From the NCBI GenBank assembly GCA_028284485.1, contig JANQRQ010000306.1, forward strand, positions 1 through 64,000: a stretch of DNA of 64,000 nt, in the 5' to 3' direction. A program made the translations under genes and the position numbers. The notes under the pieces were generated by a model. It did no database searches and was not told the origin of the DNA. It was given only the letters and a program-made list of their open reading frames with translations. Shown in pieces: positions 25,788 through 34,497 of this stretch. The first letter of the stretch is position 1; every line of letters begins with the position of its first letter. The DNA comes from Planctomycetaceae bacterium. GTDB lineage: Bacteria > Planctomycetota > Planctomycetia > Planctomycetales > Planctomycetaceae.

Positions 25788-27143
25788 TCAATCCGTCAGC
25801 TTCAAAACGAAACCAACGTCGGTCGGCAGACTTCCATAGACCTCCGCACAGTTTCCGCCGTCGTCCTCTCGGTCGCCGCCGATGCTATAGATGATCATTG
25901 CCAATTCGTCCGCTTTGAGCCGTAACGCCTGGCCGTCAAACGGATCGACGAGCCCCGCTGCAGAATCGAATCCCGAACCGAATAATACCGCATCGATCTC
26001 TTCCAGCGACGCAGGCCATTCCTCATGCTGCAGCCAATACCGCCGAACCGCGATCGCTGCGATGGCACAGCGTTGCTCAGCCGTCGCCCGGGCGCCGGCG
26101 ATCATCGCCTGTTCCACAGCCGGCATCAGCATCAACACCGCCACAAATCTAAGTCGCGAAAGTTGCCCCTGCCCACGAATCATGAACTCTTCGTTCAGGT
26201 CGCCTTCCTGGTTGAGCGCATCGTACCAAGGTTCTATCAACACTTCTTGGGTACTCGCGAAGAATTCCAAGGCCGCACGCTTATTCGTGGGACCGAACGG
26301 TCCGATCGGCATCCGGCCAATCTCCGTCAGACTGATGGCGCGCTCCCCATTCAGCCCATCGATGATTCCCGACTTGAAGTCAGCCGACTCGATCGCCGAC
26401 TGCAACGATGCGAGATCGGCGTCGCTCCACTGGCAATAAGGCATCAAATCCTGCAGCGCATCGCAGCCGATCCCATGAATCGCAATTCTTACCAGCTGTG
26501 AAAGCAGAATCGGTTCACGCTGCAGCGTATCAGATAGTGCAAAGATCGCCTGCAGGTCCTTCAGAACACGAGCATACTCGCCGTCGTGAGCGGCAACATG
26601 CGCATCGAGTAACAGCAGTCGGGCAACGTCGCGAGCACTCTGAGCATGAGTAAGCGTGACAGCCGTACCCGCCGAGAAATTAACCGGATAACGGACGTAG
26701 CCTTCCGATTCGGCCGCTTCGTAGACCGTTTGGAGTTCCGCCTCCAAATCGTCCACGAGCGCTCGGCACGCTTCCAGTTCGGCCCACTCGTCACCGGGCG
26801 AGGGGACCGGAGTTTCTCCTTGCCCGATGAACGGCAAATCCTGCCCTTTGCGGCTCACGTTGGCGTTGGTGACTCCATCGATGGCAGCAACCCACAGGTA
26901 GGTCGTATCTTCCGCTTCATCGGGTATCACGTAAAACTTGTTGAGTTCGGCAGCCGATGTCGGCAGTCCCTGGCTTTTCAAGTCGGCCAGCAGCCCTTCA
27001 AGCGACGCGTTCCCCGCATACCACTGCCAGCCCACAAAGGCGGCGACGATGAGCACGAGAATCAGTGCGACGGCTGCCAAACCGATCGCGATCGACATCG
27101 TTCGGGAACGTTTGGCAGGTTTCGGTTCCGATTCGTCTGTCAT
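25788..27143 (-). CDS. Membrane-anchored protein of unknown function
   Basis: I do not recognise the family. The 451-residue protein has a short charged N-terminus, a single transmembrane helix at about 15-38 (IGLAAVALILVLIVAAFVGW) and a large external, mostly alpha-helical domain with an acidic, Leu-rich sequence. The C-terminal part (IAAIAVRRYWLQHEEWPASLEEI, then DPFDGQALRLK and IYSIGGDREDDGG) is a pattern seen in many planctomycete anchored proteins and resembles the tail of type II secretion pilin-like proteins. No catalytic motif is visible. It is convergent with the preceding gene, and the 547 bases upstream hold an R2 repeat. Confidence 0.72.
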   Translation of the reverse strand: MTDESEPKPAKRSRTMSIAIGLAAVALILVLIVAAFVGWQWYAGNASLEGLLADLKSQGLPTSAAELNKFYVIPDEAEDTTYLWVAAIDGVTNANVSRKGQDLPFIGQGETPVPSPGDEWAELEACRALVDDLEAELQTVYEAAESEGYVRYPVNFSAGTAVTLTHAQSARDVARLLLLDAHVAAHDGEYARVLKDLQAIFALSDTLQREPILLSQLVRIAIHGIGCDALQDLMPYCQWSDADLASLQSAIESADFKSGIIDGLNGERAISLTEIGRMPIGPFGPTNKRAALEFFASTQEVLIEPWYDALNQEGDLNEEFMIRGQGQLSRLRFVAVLMLMPAVEQAMIAGARATAEQRCAIAAIAVRRYWLQHEEWPASLEEIDAVLFGSGFDSAAGLVDPFDGQALRLKADELAMIIYSIGGDREDDGGNCAEVYGSLPTDVGFVLKLTD

Positions 27144-27690
27144 TTCTCAGCCTGTGTGCTTGGTGAGACTCTGGAACTCTCAAAAAACTGCCGGTTCCAA
27201 AATCAAGTTTGCAATAATCGTGCAGTTGCTACTCGATTTCATTGAAAGCAAGACGCAGTCGGACTCGATTGCCGAATACGCCGTGCTATCGAAGCCTGAA
27301 GCGCTAGCGAAGGCACAATCAGTGGAATCCTTCGCTTGCGCGTCAGGCTCTAATCATCAAACAAAGTAGACACATCCCCGCCGGGTCCGCTCACAACGAC
27401 AACCTTATCGTAACGGGAATCACCAAGTGAACTCACGTGATGGAACCAACGTACTTTTCACGATTTGGATCAGAACTTCGTCCAAACACATGCGGGTGGC
27501 CCCAGTCGACATACCGGAAGCGCGCAAATCGACTCGCTGCAGTCTCGGTGAGATACGGCAAAAAGGTAGATTTGCCCGGATTTTGGGAGATTTCCGAATC
27601 TCTGCGTGATATTCGCTCCACCTCCTCGCCTCTTACACAGACCGTCTGCGTTTTGTTTCCTTCCATTCTGCTGAAATGAGGGACCTTTCG
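27144..27690. other. Divergent intergenic region with R2 repeat
   Basis: These 547 bases contain repeat R2 copy a (27293-27354) and no supported gene. Promoters for the two divergent neighbours are expected here but no clear pair stands out. Confidence 0.5.
27293..27354 (+). repeat. Dispersed palindromic repeat R2, copy a
   Basis: An intergenic palindrome of about 60 bases. The left arm, AGCCTGAAGCGCTAGCGAAGG, pairs with the right arm (CCTTCGCTTGCGCGTCAGGCT) except for two positions, around a 15-base loop starting CACAAT. A second copy with the same loop start lies at 33107-33169. Sequences of the kind GCCTGACGCGCNAGCGA recur in planctomycete genomes as I recall them, but this has not been searched. 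Confidence 0.75.
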
Positions 27691-30570
27691 ATGCGAGGAA
27701 TTTGTCTGCTGCCCGTACTTTACGTCATCGTGGTCGCCTCTCCGGCAAGCGCGGCTGATACCCTGCCCTTCAATCACAAAATCGAAGTCTATCGCGAAAA
27801 AGATAGCGATACGATCGCGTTTGCAGTCCGGCTCGAACAGCCCTTTTTGGCGGAAGAATTTGAGAAGAGCAACTACCTGCGGCTGACATCGCTCGACGAG
27901 AACTCGTATCTCATCTACCCGAAGGAAACCAAATTTGAACGCAAGCACGCCGAATTCTACGGCCGTTTGCGCGGATCGGGCGTGGCCAAACTGCAGCTCT
28001 CCTATGAAATCATATCGGAAAACCTAGATGGCAGTCGGCGGGTCGACACGCGGGAAGCGGAAATCGAAGTTGCGATTCCACCGAAAGAAACCGGCCCGGA
28101 AAGTCTCTACCGTCAATGGGCCGAGCAGCAAAACGTGCACTTCGCCAACTTGTTGCAGTACTACCCCTACGAAAGCTTCTTCGAATACGTGTTGTTGCAA
28201 TCACAGGACCGCTACGGCGTGAAACCGCCGAGCATCCCCCGCCGAGCCTCTTCGCAAAACGACATCGAATTCGGCCTGTACCACACCTTTAGCGGCGGCC
28301 TGGCCATGCAGCAATCGCTGCAGAGACAAACGCTGGGCAGCGGCAAAAAGCAAGGCGACTTGAATATCCACATCAGCCGTCTCGCTCCGCCGAACATCCG
28401 CTCGCTCGATTATGAGGAGTTACTGAAAGAGCGGCAGGAAAAAGAAGGGATCGAGCCGCAGGTCCACGAACTATCGCGGCTGATTCCGGCCGATCAGTAC
28501 TTTCTGCAGTTCAATTCGATGCAAGCCGGCGGCGAGGTGTTCGACCTCTCTCGAGACTGGGGCGAAAACCTGCTCAAAATGTTCAAAATCAATGCCACCG
28601 AACAGCATTTGCAGCAAAAACTTGAATCACAACTCTGCATAAACCGAGAGGAGTTGGAAGAGTTGTTTGCCAAACAAGTCGTGGACGAGTTTGCCATGAC
28701 CGGCTCGGATACGTTTCTGGCGGAAGGGGCAGACGTCGCGTTCGTGTTTCGGCTGAATCAGCCGGATCAGTTCGCGGCGGCCGCCGAACGTTGGATCGAA
28801 GAGACCCGGCAGCAGGACATCGAGTTGAACGAGCGTGAGTTCAACTACCGCGGACATCGGGTGGCAGCACGATATACGAATGATCGAGTCATCAGTTCAT
28901 TCGTCGTCACTGCGGGAGAGTTCGCCGTATTTTCCAACAGCCATGTCGCCATTCGGAAAGTCATCGACACGATGACAGGTGAGATTCCGGCGCTCATTGA
29001 TGCTGCTGACTATCGCTACATCACGACGATTTTGCCACCGTCGGAGAGCGCCGAAACGGGGTACCTATTTGCCTCGGAGGCATTTTTGAAACGGCTCGTC
29101 AGCCCGCAGTTCAAGATCTCGGAAAAGCGGCGGCTGGAATGCTTTAACAACCTCGTCATGTTGAACAATGCTTCGTTGTTCTATCGGCTGGAGCACAATG
29201 AATCGCCCGAATCGCTTACCGATTTGGTCGAAGGGCATTTTATCGATCCCGACAAATTGGTCTGCCCGCATGGTGGTGCCTATGCGTTCGACGCCCATCA
29301 CGATTCGGCGACCTGCTCATTGCATAACCGCCTGAAGTATCTCACGCCGAATGCCGAACTCGATTTACTCAAAGTCTCGTCCACCGAGCAACAGGAATAC
29401 GACCGCTACAAAAAGCGTTATGAATCGTATTGGCAAAACGTGTTCGACCCGATTGCCGCACGGCTGACCACCGGTTCTCGTGTGAAAATGGAGTTCTGCT
29501 TCCTACCATTTGCCAACAGTGGCGTCTACCGCGACCTGCAAGGTTGGGTCGACAAGAAGCCGCAGCCTGTCGACACATCGCGAATCTCCGACTCGGCTGT
29601 GGCATCGATCATGCTGGTTCCGGGCCGCGACAAGGTCAGCGGAATCTTGCGCATGATTCCCGGCGTGAATGACGTTCTCGAAATGGATCCCACGCTGACT
29701 GATCTGAGCTGGATCGGCGACCAGGTTTCGATCCATTTTTGCGATGACGATACGATTTTGGAAATCGACCCGACGCAACTCGAACGGCTACAGCAGTTGG
29801 GATCGGTTTCCGTGATGCAACAAGGGTTCGTCGCGACTGCATTCGCCGCCACGAATATTCCGATCTACGCAACGATCGATGTCGACGACGAAGAAAAAGC
29901 GACGCGACTTCTGGACAATCTGGTGTCTCGCATCTTTTTGAAAGGAAGTAACTTTTTTGGACTCAATACGGAATTGGATGCCTATCGACTGCCCGATTAC
30001 CAGGACCACCGCGTTTATGCTCTCAGCTTTCAACTTTATGCGGTCAAAATCAGGCTTTATGTTTCGCTGGTCGACGGACGCCTGGTGGCGGCGACCAAGC
30101 CTTACGTCTTGGAAGAGGTGATCGACGCGGCTAGCCGCGACAGATCAGCCGAACCGATTGAAGCGCATGCGGTCTTAAGGTTGAACCGTCGGGCACTCAA
30201 CAAACTCAACGACGACTTGCAAGTTTATTGGGCGGAGAAGTCGCGTCAGGCGTGCCATCGAAATATCATGTCGATTTACAATCTGGTGAAGTTGTACGAC
30301 GTTCCGGTAGATCAGGTGGATCAACTTTCCGACGCCAAATACGGAGTGACTTATTTCTGCCCTGATCACGGCCATTATCACTACCACTCCGACAGCGATC
30401 AGGTGGTCTGCTCGAATCATGGAAATCGACAACATGCCAAGCAAGCCCTCAAGCTAGACGAGGCATCTTCGTTCGCCGAGTTTGTCGACAGCCTGAACGA
30501 AGTCGTGGCGTCGCTGCGATTCAGCGACGAGGCCCTGATTACCACGGTCGAGATTAGCCGCGAAGAATAG
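27691..30570 (+). CDS. Large secreted protein with two pilin-like cysteine modules
   Basis: I do not recognise a named family. The 959-residue protein has a signal peptide (about 1-24) and a long body with beta-sheet segments reminiscent of DUF3352-like proteins. Two short modules recur. The first, near residues 483-550, has ECFNNLVMLNNASLFYRLE, then LVCPHGGAYAF and ATCSLHN. The second, near 852-915, has ACHRNIMSIYNLVKLYD, then YFCPDHGHYHYH and VVCSNHGN. Both match the Cys-Asn-leucine-tyrosine and CPxxGxY...CxxH pattern of type II secretion/type IV pilin C-terminal segments. The ATG at 27691 is favoured by AGGG nine bases upstream; one at 27676 is also possible. A role in assembly or adhesion is speculative. 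Confidence 0.72.
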   Translation: MRGICLLPVLYVIVVASPASAADTLPFNHKIEVYREKDSDTIAFAVRLEQPFLAEEFEKSNYLRLTSLDENSYLIYPKETKFERKHAEFYGRLRGSGVAKLQLSYEIISENLDGSRRVDTREAEIEVAIPPKETGPESLYRQWAEQQNVHFANLLQYYPYESFFEYVLLQSQDRYGVKPPSIPRRASSQNDIEFGLYHTFSGGLAMQQSLQRQTLGSGKKQGDLNIHISRLAPPNIRSLDYEELLKERQEKEGIEPQVHELSRLIPADQYFLQFNSMQAGGEVFDLSRDWGENLLKMFKINATEQHLQQKLESQLCINREELEELFAKQVVDEFAMTGSDTFLAEGADVAFVFRLNQPDQFAAAAERWIEETRQQDIELNEREFNYRGHRVAARYTNDRVISSFVVTAGEFAVFSNSHVAIRKVIDTMTGEIPALIDAADYRYITTILPPSESAETGYLFASEAFLKRLVSPQFKISEKRRLECFNNLVMLNNASLFYRLEHNESPESLTDLVEGHFIDPDKLVCPHGGAYAFDAHHDSATCSLHNRLKYLTPNAELDLLKVSSTEQQEYDRYKKRYESYWQNVFDPIAARLTTGSRVKMEFCFLPFANSGVYRDLQGWVDKKPQPVDTSRISDSAVASIMLVPGRDKVSGILRMIPGVNDVLEMDPTLTDLSWIGDQVSIHFCDDDTILEIDPTQLERLQQLGSVSVMQQGFVATAFAATNIPIYATIDVDDEEKATRLLDNLVSRIFLKGSNFFGLNTELDAYRLPDYQDHRVYALSFQLYAVKIRLYVSLVDGRLVAATKPYVLEEVIDAASRDRSAEPIEAHAVLRLNRRALNKLNDDLQVYWAEKSRQACHRNIMSIYNLVKLYDVPVDQVDQLSDAKYGVTYFCPDHGHYHYHSDSDQVVCSNHGNRQHAKQALKLDEASSFAEFVDSLNEVVASLRFSDEALITTVEISREE

Positions 30571-30617
30571 GCGGGAAGCCTCGAAGACAAGCGAAACGAA
30601 GTGTACAAAAGACACCC

Positions 30618-30668
30618 AAATATCGGGCCGTTTTGTGCCTGTTGGAAATATTCCCGATATTTTTAAAA
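30618..30668 (+). terminator. Possible terminator of the large secreted protein gene
   Basis: AAATATCGGG at 30618-30627 pairs perfectly with CCCGATATTT at 30653-30662, followed by TT and then AAAAATTTT. The loop of 25 bases is long for a simple terminator, so efficiency is uncertain. It lies 48 bases after the stop of the upstream gene. Confidence 0.5.
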
Positions 30669-30693
30669 ATTTTCCAAATTTTTCACCGAACCA

Positions 30694-30722
30694 TTGACAA
30701 TTCGATCGGGTACAATCAGAAT
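30694..30722 (+). promoter_or_regulatory. Possible sigma-70 type promoter
   Basis: A perfect TTGACA at 30694-30699 is followed after 17 bases by CAGAAT at 30717-30722, four of six matching the -10 consensus. Another hexamer, TACAAT, lies too close (11 bases) to serve with this -35. It lies between two terminator-like hairpins, so transcription starting here would make a short RNA. Planctomycete promoters are not well defined, so the confidence is low. Confidence 0.35.
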
Positions 30723-30728
30723 ACTCCC

Positions 30729-30839
30729 AATCAATCATAACGTGTGTCAATTAAAGGGAATCGTTAGCCGGCATTGTTCTACCCCCCAGACACACGATCA
30801 ATACTCCCGTTAGTCACCCGACTGGCGGGAGTTTTTTTT
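30729..30839 (+). ncRNA. Candidate small RNA or leader upstream of the UPF0261 gene
   Basis: If the promoter at 30694 is real, a transcript of about 110 bases would run to the terminator at 30839. It would contain an 8-bp perfect stem, CGTGTGTC at 30741-30748 with GACACACG at 30789-30796, and then the terminator stem. AATACTCCC occurs twice, near 30720 and 30800, and both copies could pair with the terminator's GGGAGT arm; this alternative pairing would matter only if the RNA started upstream. It might be a free small RNA or a leader that controls the operon downstream. No family is recognised. Confidence 0.4.
30803..30839 (+). terminator. Strong rho-independent terminator
   Basis: ACTCCCG at 30803-30809 pairs with CGGGAGT at 30826-30832. 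The stem continues through two U-G pairs into AGTC/GACT, giving about 13 pairs and an ACCC loop. It is followed by a run of eight T's starting in the stem's end. It lies 70 bases before the start of the UPF0261 gene, so it either ends an RNA made in this intergenic region or attenuates the downstream operon. Confidence 0.85.
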
Positions 30840-30909
30840 CGATTCTCAGCAACCGTCAAAACCCGAAAACTCCGACGCTCAACTGGGCTGAATTCGAGGA
30901 TTCCCTCTT

Positions 30910-32121
30910 GTGGCGGTCTATGTCATCGGCACTCTCGACACCAAGGGAAACGAAGCCGACTTTCTGCGCCGCACGCTCGACGATCTCGGAATGACCACCC
31001 GCTTAGTCGATGCCGGTTGCTTGGGACAATCGACGATTTCATCCGATGTGTCTTCTGAGAACGTCTTCGCGGCTGCCGGCACGTCGCGGGACCAAATCCG
31101 CTCTGAAGGCGATCGTGGGTCGGCTGTCACGCATGCAGCGGCCGGGGTTGCCAATTTGATCAGCCAGGCCTTTGCGGCCGGCGAGGTCGACGGAGTGATC
31201 GGCCTCGGGGGATCTGCAGGCACGAGTATTGCCACCGCTGCTATGCGGTCGCTTCCGATCGGCATTCCGAAGGTGATGATCAGCACGATGGCCTCGGGGC
31301 AAGTGCGGCCCTACGTTGGCGATAAGGATATCGCCATGTTCAATTCGATCGTCGACATCGCGGGTATTAATCGAATTAGCCGCGTGATCATTCAGCAGGC
31401 GGCTCGGGCAATGGCGGGAATGGTGCGCTTCCGCGAAGCAGACGTGGCCCAGCAAGAAGACAAACCTATCGTCGCCGCGACCATGTTTGGGGTGACAACA
31501 CCTTGTGTCGAGCACGCGCGCAGCCTCTTGGAAGAAGCCGGATTTGAGGTTCTGGTGTTTCACGCAACCGGAAACGGCGGCCAGGCGATGGAGTCACTGA
31601 TTGCCGACGGCTTGATTGCCGGAGTCCTGGATATCACCACGACGGAATTAGCTGACGAGCTTGTGGGGGGAGTCCTCTCTGCAGGACCGAACCGGCTGAC
31701 GGCGGCCGGACGTGCAGGGATTCCTCAAGTGATATCGGTTGGCGCCACCGATATGGTGAACTTCGGCCCGGTCGATTCGATTCCAGACCGTTTCCGATCT
31801 CGATTGCTGCATGTGCACAATCCGACGGTCACGCTCATGCGAACCACACCTGAGGAGAATCGAAATATCGGCGCAGAAATCGGCCGCAAGGCCCAAACTG
31901 CGACCGGCCCGACGATTCTCATGTTGCCCCTGAAAGGAGTCTCGGCGATCGACCGCGACGGCCAGCCATTTTATGATCCCAGTGCGCAGAATGCGTTGTT
32001 TGACGCCATTCGGGAGACCCGCGGAGACGTAGAATTGGTGGAAATGGACAGCCATATCAACGACGAAGAGTTTGCCGAGCGCGCTGCCAAGTTTCTGATC
32101 GACATACTGAAGCCGCAATGA
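30910..32121 (+). CDS. UPF0261 (Tm-1-like ATP-binding) family protein
   Basis: A 403-residue cytoplasmic protein of the UPF0261 family. The N-terminus VYVIGTLDTKGNEADFL and the glycine-rich GVIGLGGSAGTSIA are family hallmarks; the plant member Tm-1 binds ATP and viral replication protein. The start is a GTG at 30910 after GAGGA. The next gene, 65 bases downstream on the same strand, encodes a TIM-barrel PEP-hydrolase-like protein. The two are neighbours in many bacteria, and in some genomes are fused, which points to one shared pathway. The reaction is not established. Confidence 0.9.
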   Translation: MAVYVIGTLDTKGNEADFLRRTLDDLGMTTRLVDAGCLGQSTISSDVSSENVFAAAGTSRDQIRSEGDRGSAVTHAAAGVANLISQAFAAGEVDGVIGLGGSAGTSIATAAMRSLPIGIPKVMISTMASGQVRPYVGDKDIAMFNSIVDIAGINRISRVIIQQAARAMAGMVRFREADVAQQEDKPIVAATMFGVTTPCVEHARSLLEEAGFEVLVFHATGNGGQAMESLIADGLIAGVLDITTTELADELVGGVLSAGPNRLTAAGRAGIPQVISVGATDMVNFGPVDSIPDRFRSRLLHVHNPTVTLMRTTPEENRNIGAEIGRKAQTATGPTILMLPLKGVSAIDRDGQPFYDPSAQNALFDAIRETRGDVELVEMDSHINDEEFAERAAKFLIDILKPQ

Positions 32122-32186
32122 CGAAAATCGATCGCGGTCTGACCGACCAGCTTCGATAGCGAACTCGCCCTGCAGGAGACAATTCG

Positions 32187-33020
32187 ATGCCGCAATTCCG
32201 CCGTGAAGATATTCTGAAGCGACTCCGTAAGCAGATTGCCGACGGGCGCCCGGTTATTGGTGGCGGAGCTGGTACAGGAATCAGCGCCAAATTCGAAGAA
32301 GCCGGCGGCATTGATTTGGTCGTCATCTACAATTCGGGCCGATTTCGAATGGCCGGTCATGGTTCGCTGGCCGGCATGATGCCCTACGGCGACGCGAACG
32401 GCATTGTGATGGAGATGGCAAGTGAGGTTTTGCCGGTCGTTCGTAACATCCCCGTGATCGCCGGCGTTTGTGGTACCGACCCATTCCGCATCATGTCGAC
32501 GTTTCTGCGGGACGTAAAGCAGGCCGGATTTAGCGGCGTGCAGAACTTTCCCACGGTCGGACTGATCGATGGACAATTCCGCCAAAACCTGGAAGAAACC
32601 AATATGGGTTACGGGCTGGAGGTCGACTTGATTCGGCAGGCCCACCAAATCGATCTGCTAACGACCCCTTACGCTTTCAATCCGGACGAAGCGACTGCCA
32701 TGGCCGAAGCTGGAGCTGACATTTTGATTCCCCACATGGGGCTGACGACCAAAGGCTCGATCGGCGCGAAATCTGGTGTCACCCTTGAAGAATCGGCCGG
32801 CCGGGTGCAAGAGATGTGCGACGCCGCCAAAAGGGTCAATCGCGACATCATCGTGTTGTGCCACGGCGGACCTATCGCCGAACCGGCTGACGCGCAATAC
32901 ATTCTCGACAAAACGGAGGGTGTAGTCGGCTTTTATGGAGCCAGCAGCGTCGAGCGGCTGCCAGTCGAAACGGCTATCACGAATCGGGTGCGGGAATTCA
33001 CCGAGCTACGGATGTCGTAG
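32187..33020 (+). CDS. TIM-barrel, phosphoenolpyruvate hydrolase-like protein
   Basis: A 277-residue cytoplasmic protein of the TIM-barrel signal-transduction/PEP hydrolase-like family. Features are [20 protein letters not shown] at the N-terminus, the [16 protein letters not shown] strand, [13 protein letters not shown] near 90, [16 protein letters not shown] near 115 and the C-terminal [11 protein letters not shown] motif. The family sits beside UPF0261 in many genomes, and the pair is thought to act on a phosphorylated or CoA-type small molecule; this is not proven. GCAGGAGA precedes the ATG. It is probably co-transcribed with the preceding gene. Confidence 0.88.
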   Translation: MPQFRREDILKRLRKQIADGRPVIGGGAGTGISAKFEEAGGIDLVVIYNSGRFRMAGHGSLAGMMPYGDANGIVMEMASEVLPVVRNIPVIAGVCGTDPFRIMSTFLRDVKQAGFSGVQNFPTVGLIDGQFRQNLEETNMGYGLEVDLIRQAHQIDLLTTPYAFNPDEATAMAEAGADILIPHMGLTTKGSIGAKSGVTLEESAGRVQEMCDAAKRVNRDIIVLCHGGPIAEPADAQYILDKTEGVVGFYGASSVERLPVETAITNRVREFTELRMS

Positions 33021-33106
33021 CCCGATGATTCATGAACTCGCGGCCACAAATCGCAACGTTCGACGGGAATACAAGCCATGGCTCGCTTGCACAAAGCGCC
33101 GCATTT

Positions 33107-33169
33107 AAGCCTGACGCGCGAGCGAAGGCACAATAACGAGGATCCTTCGCTGGCGCTTCAGGCTTGAAT
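33107..33169 (+). repeat. Dispersed palindromic repeat R2, copy b
   Basis: Left arm AAGCCTGACGCGCGAGCGAAGG and right arm CCTTCGCTGGCGCTTCAGGCTT pair at 19 of 22 positions around a loop that begins CACAAT, as in copy a at 27293. It lies between two convergent genes, about 85 bases after the PEP-hydrolase-like gene, and could also serve as their terminator. Confidence 0.75.
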
Positions 33170-33197
33170 AATCTGGGGGACGACGTTCGACACCGAA

Positions 33198-34106
33198 TCA
33201 ACCGGCCAATAGCTCGTGGAGTGTTTTCAAGTCGGTCTTGAGCGCCGCCAAATTCTCATCGATTCCCGCTTCACGCAAGTATTCGACGTGTAGCGAAATC
33301 GGGCCATGGTAGTCGGATTGCCGCAGTTGCTTGAAGAACGCGGGATCGACCTGCCCAGTCCCCAACGGCACGTTGAATGCGCGGCGACCGTCCCAGCGGA
33401 AATCTTTGACGTACACGGCTCCCAAATGCGGCTGCATGAGATTGAAGTTGATTGGCCAGCAAAGTCCGCCTTCGACCGTAGCATGGCGAATATCGTAGGC
33501 GATGCCGATATCTTCCGGCCGCTCATCCTGGATCAATTGATGCAAGTCCCAGATAGCGGCACCGACATTCTTCGAACCGGAGTGATTCTGGTAGACGCCT
33601 TGAATCCCTAATTCGTGGTTGAATGCCGCCAAGTCGGAAATGACTGGCTTCAGTTCTTTCAATTGGTCAACCACCGGTCTGTTGAGGTCGTATTTGTAAC
33701 CAGCAAGGCGATACCGTTTGACACCGAGCCGAGCCGCCGTCCTTAGGACTTTCTCGGTGTGTGGTTCCTCAACGCTCCCGACACTGGAAGCCATCACATT
33801 GATCTTGAGGCTGTGCTTGTTCAGGGCTTCGACCAGTTTCGGGAGATCATCTTCTGCGCGTTCCGGCAAAACGTGCCCGCCGTTACGAACTGTTGCCTCG
33901 ATGCCGTCGAAACCCAATTCGGCAATCGCTGCTGCGAGATCGTCGTAGCTCATCGATTGTAGAAACTTGATAAACGCACAGATTGGAAACCGGGAATCGG
34001 AAGTTGAATCGGCGGCGAACCCGACGATCGGCGAAAGCGCTGTCGATGTGGCTGCCAATGTTCCAGCAAGAAACGAACGCCTCGTCAATTGGGCTTCTTG
34101 TGTCAT
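33198..34106 (-). CDS. Tat-exported sugar phosphate isomerase/epimerase-like TIM barrel
   Basis: A 302-residue protein with a twin-arginine signal (TRRSFLAGTLAA), so it is exported folded. The AP-endonuclease-2/xylose-isomerase-like TIM barrel follows: LGFDGIEATVRNGGHVLPER near 60, KRYRLAGYKYDL, GIQGVYQNHSGSKNVG near 160 and the metal-site segment IGIAYDIRHATVEGG near 195, with a late HVEYLR motif. These are typical metal-binding His, Glu and Asp positions. Many planctomycetes export such isomerase-like proteins; their substrates are unknown. The ATG at 34106 follows AAGAGAA. Upstream of it is a region without genes. Confidence 0.87.
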   Translation of the reverse strand: MTQEAQLTRRSFLAGTLAATSTALSPIVGFAADSTSDSRFPICAFIKFLQSMSYDDLAAAIAELGFDGIEATVRNGGHVLPERAEDDLPKLVEALNKHSLKINVMASSVGSVEEPHTEKVLRTAARLGVKRYRLAGYKYDLNRPVVDQLKELKPVISDLAAFNHELGIQGVYQNHSGSKNVGAAIWDLHQLIQDERPEDIGIAYDIRHATVEGGLCWPINFNLMQPHLGAVYVKDFRWDGRRAFNVPLGTGQVDPAFFKQLRQSDYHGPISLHVEYLREAGIDENLAALKTDLKTLHELLAG

Positions 34107-34497
34107 GATATTCTCTTTTCTTCCAATCTTGGCAGGTTGTGCTTCGGCGGTCGAAACCACAAGGCAATCGGGTGAGCTGATTTGCCGGCTCCCCGGCCAC
34201 GCCCGCCCGGAATTCACAACCACCTAGTGATCCCGTATTCCTTGTAACAAACCATCCGGGCGCAATCCAGCAGTTGTTGTACGCGTTCGCATCAATGGGG
34301 CTGAGCCCCGTAACGATTCGTGGCGTGGGCGACAACAGTTTTGTCTTGACAATATCGTTGCAAAACCGCTATTTCAAAAGCCGTTTGGACTACAAATGTC
34401 AAATGGACGATCAAGCGAAATTGGCCTCGCGCAGACAAGAAGTTAGTCGCCAATCAGCCACACAACAATCGAGGCTCTTGAACAAGGAACGGAAGCC
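34107..34497. other. Divergent intergenic region
   Basis: These 391 bases hold the start regions of two divergent genes. A perfect TTGACA lies at 34346-34351 on the plus strand, followed after 18 bases by only a weak -10 (TATTTC), so a promoter for the small gene at 34498 is possible but not convincing. No gene is seen. Confidence 0.45.

Larger units (their letters stand above)
30571..30909. other. Structured, AT-rich intergenic region
   Basis: These 339 bases hold two terminator-like hairpins, a possible promoter and a predicted structured RNA, described in separate entries. A stretch near 30650-30700 is markedly AT-rich against its surroundings. No protein-coding frame is supported. Confidence 0.6.

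Noticed and set aside
30694-30716. TTGACA with TACAAT as a promoter pair
   Set aside because: The spacing of 11 bases is too short for a sigma-70 type promoter, so I used the CAGAAT hexamer at 17 bases as the more plausible partner.
33031-33100. Possible fifth, decayed copy of R1 (GCGGCCACAAATCG)
   Set aside because: Only about 14 bases match and the left arm and terminal hairpin are absent, so chance cannot be excluded.
33198-34106. EboE candidate for the Ebo-like set
   Set aside because: It has a twin-arginine export signal and belongs to the broad planctomycete exported TIM-barrel group, unlike cytoplasmic EboE.
34346-34375. Promoter for the small gene at 34498
   Set aside because: The -35 is perfect but the -10 (TATTTC) matches only three of six bases, so it was noted in the region entry and not listed as a promoter.
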